NCBI GenBank assembly: GCA_019925095.2
Contig: CM034407.1
Coordinates: 3,743,210 to 3,807,209 of the forward strand
Source: Dendrolimus kikuchii
Lineage: Eukaryota; Arthropoda; Insecta; Lepidoptera; Lasiocampidae
Direction of reading: 5' to 3'
Length of the DNA: 64,000 bases
Position numbers and translations under genes: made by a program. Below, in pieces: positions 63,440-64,000 of the stretch (the stretch's first letter is position 1; each line of letters begins with the position of its first letter). The notes under the pieces were generated by a model that saw only the letters and a program-made list of their open reading frames with translations, did no database searches and was not told the origin of the DNA.

Positions 63440-64000
63440 ATGGTGCTTACACGGTCTGGTGCAACCAGTGACGGGATGGATCAGCATATACCCTCTGTGG
63501 ATAGGGGTATCGCTGGAGAGTCTGAGACTCTCTTGTCCGCGTCCGGCGTGGCTCATGTGCCGCCGGGCGCGCCTCCACCGCCTACTGCGGGCCCTAGCGG
63601 GGCCTCCACCTCTGCTGCGCCGTTTGCGCAGTCGCCGGCGCCGTCTGTTCAACCGGGAACTCCAATAGTTATGACGGATCAACACTTGGCGTATCTTTTG
63701 TCTTTGATACGCGCTCCAGCTTCACCGCCTGCGCCTGTTACGAGTGCCTTGTCTGGTAACTTTGCAAATTGCTCATCGCGCTTCGACGGTGCAAAAGGGA
63801 GCGACGTTTTAGCTTTTGTCGACGCTATAGAAATATATAAGGAATGCGTCGGTATAGAAGATCACATAGCCTTGCGAGGCTTACCAATGCTTTTGTCTGG
63901 TCTTGCAGCAACCTGGTGGCAAGGTGTGAAAGCATCTGTTAATAGTTGGCCTGATGCCATAGAATTATTAAAGCAAACTTATGGTCCTCGTTTGCCGCCA
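63440..64000 (+). CDS. gag: gag-like protein, 3' partial
   Basis: The frame is open for 187 codons from ATG at 63,440 to the window edge, so it has no visible stop. A Pro/Ala/Ser-rich first 75 residues precede a capsid-like region with CSSRFDGAKGSDVLAFVDAI, EDHIALRGLPMLLSGLAATW and WQGVKASVNSWPDAIELLKQ. This layout matches Ty3/gypsy gags of the group that gave rise to the insect Arc proteins. It could be a domesticated Arc-like gene, but the LTR and primer site upstream argue for a retrotransposon. Confidence 0.7.
   Translation, partial: MVLTRSGATSDGMDQHIPSVDRGIAGESETLLSASGVAHVPPGAPPPPTAGPSGASTSAAPFAQSPAPSVQPGTPIVMTDQHLAYLLSLIRAPASPPAPVTSALSGNFANCSSRFDGAKGSDVLAFVDAIEIYKECVGIEDHIALRGLPMLLSGLAATWWQGVKASVNSWPDAIELLKQTYGPRLPP

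Noticed and set aside
63431..63685. Arg-rich frame on the minus strand
   Set aside because: It is the antisense of the Pro/Ala-rich start of the gag frame, which fits a known family.

Overview
The window reads as an insect genome, most likely a butterfly or moth, and almost all of it is nested transposable elements. The grounds are a moderately AT-rich base composition, tRNA-derived SINEs, mariner remnants, Lep1-like Helitron ends (closing in GCTAGT), LINE tails of kinds common in Lepidoptera, and a Ty3/gypsy element resembling the CsRn1/Kabuki group. I recognise no host protein-coding gene, tRNA or rRNA gene. The group assignment rests on family recognition from memory, not on a search.

Layout. 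0-3 kb: the 3' part of a CR1/jockey-group LINE with an open frame through endonuclease tail and reverse transcriptase. 3-13 kb: a mosaic of RTE-like LINE tails (family A, with ATGT tails), SINE-B copies, family C and D elements, a broken mariner (6.2-7.15 kb), tRNA-derived SINE T1 and Helitron-like pieces. 13-18.6 kb: solo LTRs (family K), LINE-E 3' ends, Helitron-like family G and a LINE carboxy-terminal fragment. 19-24 kb: SINE T2, more A, B and D copies and a GC-rich stretch rich in CCGCCGACA words. 24.3-24.95 kb: a 56/45-bp minisatellite. 25-27 kb: diverged SINE-B copies and a fold-back element with 164-bp tandem repeats. 27-45 kb: SINE-B pairs, family C, three more solo LTRs, jockey-like and RTE-like pseudogenes, a probable hAT-type MITE (37.55-38.29 kb), family L repeats and a second mariner (43.2-44.3 kb).

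The standout element is a 5.5-kb LTR retrotransposon at 45,020-50,536. Its two 270-bp LTRs look identical to the eye. It has a 4-bp target duplication, a tRNA-Trp-like primer site, a gag with a Cys-His-Cys-Cys knuckle, and a pol with intact protease, RT, RNase H and integrase motifs in the -1 frame. It looks young and possibly mobile. From 50.5 to 62 kb the mosaic resumes with more solo LTRs, family A insertions (two with extra 5' sequence), full-length family D and Helitron-like elements. From about 62,324 a second, different Ty3/gypsy-type element begins: probable LTR, Lys-type primer site and a gag open to the window edge.

How the parts fit. SINE-B ends in about 80 bp that match the 3' end of the jockey-like LINE at 35.5-36.0 kb, which suggests the LINE supplies its machinery. 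Family A copies share one 3' end, have variable 5' truncation and mostly 7-14-bp target duplications, as expected of target-primed reverse transcription. Seven family K solo LTRs show ATAT or ATAC at one or both ends, six of them as a clear 4-bp duplication. Such density with no visible genes is typical of heterochromatin or of a W-like chromosome, but the window alone cannot decide this.
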